From contig NZ_JADMLG010000007.1 of NCBI RefSeq assembly GCF_015674855.1, positions 248,001-312,000 on the forward strand: 64,000 nucleotides of DNA, written 5' to 3'. The position numbers and the translations under genes were made by a program. Under the pieces are notes generated by a model. That model searched no databases and had not been told where the DNA came from. It saw only the letters and a list, made by a program, of their open reading frames with translations. This document shows positions 60,674 to 64,000 of this stretch, in pieces (within the stretch, counting starts at the first letter, position 1; every line of letters begins with the position of its first letter). Origin of the DNA: Nocardia bovistercoris. GTDB taxonomy: Bacteria > Actinomycetota > Actinomycetes > Mycobacteriales > Mycobacteriaceae.

Positions 60674-61936
60674 GTGGCCGTGCGCGACGAAGCGCTGACC
60701 GCGCGTGGAAAGAGAAGCCGCGGCGCCGTCGCGGGGATCGTGATCGGCCTCGTGGTCGTCCTGGTGGCCGTCGGATTCCTGTGGTGGCTGTTCGATCGAG
60801 TGAACACCACGAAGATCACCGCGTACTTCGACCGTTCGGTTGGCATCTACGAGGGGTCCGACGTGCGGGTCCTCGGTGTCGCTGTGGGATCGGTCGATTC
60901 CGTGGAGCCGATGGGCGAGCAGGTCAAGATCGTGATGAGCGTCGACCGGAAGTACGACATCCCGGCCGACGCGCAGGCCGCGCAGATCACCCCCTCGGTG
61001 GTCTCCGATCGCTTCATCCAGCTCACGCCGGTCTATCGGGGCGGGCCGAAGATGGCACGCGACGCCACGATTCCGCGGACGCGGACGGTCACGCCGATCG
61101 AGGTCGACCAGCTCTACCAGAGCATCGCCGAACTGTCCGACGCGCTCGGTCCCAACGGCGCCAACAAAGACGGCGCGGTCAACGAGCTGGTGCGCACGGC
61201 CGCGGCGAATCTGTCGGGCAACGGCGAAGCGCTGGCGAACAGCATCACGCAGTTGAGCCGGGCCGCGCGCTACCTGTCCGACGCGCGCGGCGACATCTTC
61301 GACACGGTGAAGAACCTGCAGAACTTCGTCACCATGCTCGCGGTCAACGATCAGCAGGTGCGCCAGTTCAACACCCAGCTGGCGGATCTGTCGGGATTCC
61401 TCGCGGGCGAACGCCAGAACCTCGGCGAGGCATTGGAACTACTGTCGGTGTCCCTCGGCGATGTCGCTCGGTTCGTCGACGACAACCGCGGGCTGATCGC
61501 CGACAACGCGGAAGCGCTGACGACGCTGACCAAGACGCTCGCCGACCAGAGCAACGACCTGGCGGCCGCGCTCCCGGTGCTCCCCGTGGCGCTGAGCAAT
61601 CTGATCAATATCCACAACGGCGAATCGGGCACCCTCGACATGCGCGCCAACTTCCCCGAATTGCAGGATCCGTTCGGGGTGGTCTGCAAGCTGCTCGACC
61701 TGTCCAAGCTCATGCCGGGCGATCCCCAGTTCGAGGCGCTCGGCAGGCAACTGCGCCCGGTGCTCGAACACTGCAAGGAGATCACCGACCAGATCACCGC
61801 CGGTGTGCAGACCCCGTCGCTGATCCTGCCCTTCGGCATCCTCAGCGGTGAGAACCAGCAGCGCGATCCGGTGCCGGGGACCGTACCCGGAACGCCGTCG
61901 GATCGGCTCCCGCCTTCTCAGGGAGGACAGCGATGA
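60674..61936 (+). CDS. MCE family protein, MceD position
   Basis: 420 residues. Basic N-terminus with KRSRG, anchor (about 18-38), MCE domain (ITAYFDRSVGIYEGSDVRVLGVAVGSVDSV), long helical rod with LSRAARYLSDARGDIF, and a Pro/Gly-rich tail (DPVPGTVPGTPSDRLPPSQG) like that of mycobacterial MceD proteins. One nt separates it from mceC; its stop overlaps mceE. Confidence 0.92.
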   Translation: MAVRDEALTARGKRSRGAVAGIVIGLVVVLVAVGFLWWLFDRVNTTKITAYFDRSVGIYEGSDVRVLGVAVGSVDSVEPMGEQVKIVMSVDRKYDIPADAQAAQITPSVVSDRFIQLTPVYRGGPKMARDATIPRTRTVTPIEVDQLYQSIAELSDALGPNGANKDGAVNELVRTAAANLSGNGEALANSITQLSRAARYLSDARGDIFDTVKNLQNFVTMLAVNDQQVRQFNTQLADLSGFLAGERQNLGEALELLSVSLGDVARFVDDNRGLIADNAEALTTLTKTLADQSNDLAAALPVLPVALSNLINIHNGESGTLDMRANFPELQDPFGVVCKLLDLSKLMPGDPQFEALGRQLRPVLEHCKEITDQITAGVQTPSLILPFGILSGENQQRDPVPGTVPGTPSDRLPPSQGGQR

Positions 61937-63228
61937 CGGGGAGAGCGGCGATGACGGGAATCCGCCACGCCACCCGAGGTTTCGGCGCGGCGGTGGCCGT
62001 CGCGGTGAGCGCCGCGCTGGTCACCTCGTGCTCCTCGGACGGCATCTACAGCATTCCGCTGCCCGGCGGCGCCGATGTCGGCGCGCATCCGATGACCATC
62101 GAGATCCGCTTCGACGACGTGCTCGATCTGGTGCCGCAGGCCGCGGTCAAGGTCGAGGGCGTGCCGGTGGGCCGGGTCGAGGAGATCAGCGTCGGCAAGG
62201 ACCAGTGGACCGCGAGCGTGCGGACGCTGGTGAACTCCTCGGTCGATCTGCCCGCGAACGCGCGCGCCGAGGTGCGGCAGTCGAATCTGCTCGGCGAGAA
62301 GTTCATCGAACTGTCCAAGCCGCCCGCCGATCCCGATCCGGCGAAACTCGCGAACGGCGCGGTCATCCCGGTCGACCGCACCCGGCACGCCACCGAGGTC
62401 GAACAGGTGCTCGGCGCGATGTCGTTGCTGCTCAACGGCGGCGGCGTCGCGCAGTTGCAGCCGATCGTGACCGAACTCAACAAGACTTTCGAGGGCCGCG
62501 AGGACAAGGTCCGGTCCCTGCTCGAACAGGCGAACACGCTGATCGGCGGGTTGAACGAGCAGGTCGATGACATCACGAGGGCGATCGACGGTCTCGCGAC
62601 GCTCAGCGGTCGGGTGAGCACCCAGACCGATCAGATCGCGAAGATCCTCGACGAATTGCCGCGCGGTGTGAAGATTCTCGAGGAGCAGCGCCCGCAGTTG
62701 GTCGCGCTGCTGGCCCAGTTGGACCGGGTCGGCCAGGCCGGTTTCGACGTGTTGAACAAGTCGAACGCCGATCTCATCGCGGGCCTGGTCTCGCTGCGTC
62801 CGACCTTGCAGGAATTGGGCCGTGCCGCACCGGATCTGGTGACCGCGCTGCCGTTGATCCCCACCTATCCGTTCCCGGATTCGACGCTGGCGGGCACCTT
62901 CGGCGGATCGGTCAACACCTTCCTCTCGGTGGACGGCGAAATCGGCGTCCTGTTGAGCAATCTCGGTGTCGGCAAAGGTGATCCGGTCTATGTTCCGCCG
63001 GTCGGGCGGCCGGTGCCGGTGAATCCGAGCAATCCTTACTACAACGGCAACGGCGCGCATCCGGGGTGGCCGACGATCTCGCTGGTTCCGCTGCCCGCGA
63101 CGCTCGCGCAGGTCGTGCCGAACGGTGTGCCCGCCGTGCCGAATCCGCTCGGTCCGCTGCTCGAACAGTTCGGCGTGGAGAACCAAGGCGGTCGGCCCGT
63201 ACAACCCGGACAGGAAGGGCAGCGATGA
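61933..63228 (+). CDS. MCE family lipoprotein, MceE position (LprK-like)
   Basis: 431 residues. Unlike the other subunits it has a lipobox, LVTSCSS, so its N-terminus is anchored by lipid. The MCE domain follows (IEIRFDDVLDLVPQAAVKVEGVPVGRVEEI, LLGEKFIELSKP), then the helical rod and a Pro-rich C-terminus. ATG 61933 overlaps mceD; ATG 61951 would leave a shorter but still functional signal sequence. Confidence 0.93.
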   Translation: MTGRAAMTGIRHATRGFGAAVAVAVSAALVTSCSSDGIYSIPLPGGADVGAHPMTIEIRFDDVLDLVPQAAVKVEGVPVGRVEEISVGKDQWTASVRTLVNSSVDLPANARAEVRQSNLLGEKFIELSKPPADPDPAKLANGAVIPVDRTRHATEVEQVLGAMSLLLNGGGVAQLQPIVTELNKTFEGREDKVRSLLEQANTLIGGLNEQVDDITRAIDGLATLSGRVSTQTDQIAKILDELPRGVKILEEQRPQLVALLAQLDRVGQAGFDVLNKSNADLIAGLVSLRPTLQELGRAAPDLVTALPLIPTYPFPDSTLAGTFGGSVNTFLSVDGEIGVLLSNLGVGKGDPVYVPPVGRPVPVNPSNPYYNGNGAHPGWPTISLVPLPATLAQVVPNGVPAVPNPLGPLLEQFGVENQGGRPVQPGQEGQR

Positions 63229-64000
63229 CGCGTCTGGTGCGCTACCAGTTGATCGCCTTCGGGTTGATCGCCGTCCTCGGCGTCAGCTACGTCGGCGCTC
63301 GCTACGTCCGGCTGGACGAGATGTTCGGGTTCGGGCTCTACCAGGTGCGCGTGCAGGCGAAGGAGACCGGAGGACTCTACAAGGGCGCCGAGGTCACCTA
63401 TCGCGGCGTGCCGGTGGGGCGGGTCGGTGATCTGGCCATCGATCCCGCCGGTGTCGTGGTGACCCTCGACATCGAGTCGAGCGCGCCCAAGATCCCCGGC
63501 TCGGCCAAGGCCGTCGTCGCGAATCGCTCGGCCATCGGCGAGCAGTACGTCGACCTGCAGCCGGATTCCGACAGCGGGCCCTATCTGCGCGACGGTTCAG
63601 TGATCGTCGGCGCGAGTACGCCGATCTCGGTCGAGGAACTCGTCGCCAGCGTCGACCACCTGACCAGCACGGTGGACCTGGCCGCGCTGCACACCACGGT
63701 CACCGAACTCGGCAAGGCGTTCAACGGCAAGGGCGACGACCTGCGCGTCCTGATCGAATCGCTGAACACCTTCACCGAGAGCTTCAAGGACGCGCTGCCG
63801 CAGACGGTCACGCTGATCGAGGACGGCCGTATCGCCCTCGGCACGCAGGCCGAACAGTCGGCGGCGATCCGACAGTTCAGCGACGGACTCGATCAGCTCA
63901 CCGCGCAACTGCGTTCCAGCGACCCGGCCATCCGCAGGCTGATCGGCACCGGCACCGACGCGGGCACCCAGATCGGCGCGCTACTGAAGGAGAGCGGCGG
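63225..64000 (+). CDS. MCE family protein, MceF position (3' truncated by window edge)
   Basis: The first 258 codons are visible and the frame is open at base 64000. Anchor near residues 8-24, MCE domain (YQVRVQAKETGGLYKGAEVTYRGVPVGRVGDL, NRSAIGEQYVDLQPDS) and the start of the helical rod. Overlaps mceE by ATGA. The remainder, and any Mas-type genes after it, lie outside the window. Confidence 0.93.
   Translation, partial: MTRLVRYQLIAFGLIAVLGVSYVGARYVRLDEMFGFGLYQVRVQAKETGGLYKGAEVTYRGVPVGRVGDLAIDPAGVVVTLDIESSAPKIPGSAKAVVANRSAIGEQYVDLQPDSDSGPYLRDGSVIVGASTPISVEELVASVDHLTSTVDLAALHTTVTELGKAFNGKGDDLRVLIESLNTFTESFKDALPQTVTLIEDGRIALGTQAEQSAAIRQFSDGLDQLTAQLRSSDPAIRRLIGTGTDAGTQIGALLKESG

Overview
The window is high-GC actinobacterial chromosome, most likely from Nocardia or a close mycolic-acid relative. 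Support for this: GTG starts and 4-nt ATGA/GTGA overlaps are very common; it carries an mce lipid-import operon with mkl, a HadAB mycolate dehydratase, a mycothiol-type DinB/MDMPI protein, an MgtA glycolipid mannosyltransferase and a BldC regulator; and the gene order follows the M. tuberculosis stretch from about Rv0509 (hemA) to Rv0655 (mkl), with many local insertions and losses. The sequence is essentially all chromosomal core and accessory genes. No insertion sequence, prophage, CRISPR array or replication origin was seen.

Layout. (1) 1-9707: tetrapyrrole block: the end of hemA, then hemC, hemD (fused to a methyltransferase-like domain), hemB, small membrane and secreted proteins, hemL and a histidine phosphatase. 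(2) 9704-13807: cytochrome c maturation operon (TlpA-like lipoprotein, CcdA, ResB, CcsB), translationally coupled throughout. (3) 13889-20704: accessory stretch with a HigBA toxin-antitoxin pair, SRPBCC and LppU-like proteins, small membrane proteins, BldC, a Cds1-like cysteine desulfhydrase and an HTH/Clp-N pair behind a double operator. (4) 20751-34071: menaquinone genes (menA, menE, menB, menD) interleaved with a SARP/NB-ARC regulator and a DrrAB-type exporter. (5) 34072-46808: a 1430-residue nitrate reductase fused to its own flavoprotein electron donor, menG, an mgtA homologue carrying a large in-frame tandem repeat, a geranylgeranyl-reductase (MenJ-type) gene, a polyprenyl diphosphate synthase and htpX. 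(6) 46916-54249: translation block (tRNA-Tyr, Thr, Met and Trp; rpmG; a fused hadAB; secE; nusG; rplK, rplA, rplJ, rplL). (7) 54495-64000: mkl followed without a break by two YrbE permeases and mceA to mceF; mceF runs off the end.

How the genes fit together: early haem synthesis feeds the cytochrome c operon; the men genes plus the prenyl synthase and MenJ make and tailor menaquinone for the same respiratory chain; hadAB and mce serve the mycolate/lipid envelope. The most unusual feature is the 18-unit hexapeptide array (324 bp, seven units identical at the nucleotide level) placed exactly between the two lobes of the MgtA glycosyltransferase. Other points worth attention are a 24-bp perfect inverted repeat extended by 10 more pairs (31901-31992), a hairpin between two competing starts of a small gene (3393-3481), a single-chain nitrate reductase with a glycine-rich tether, an HTH/Clp-N operon with two matched operators, a rplJ leader attenuator and many leaderless promoters. 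All functional names come from sequence motifs and remembered family knowledge; no database search was possible.
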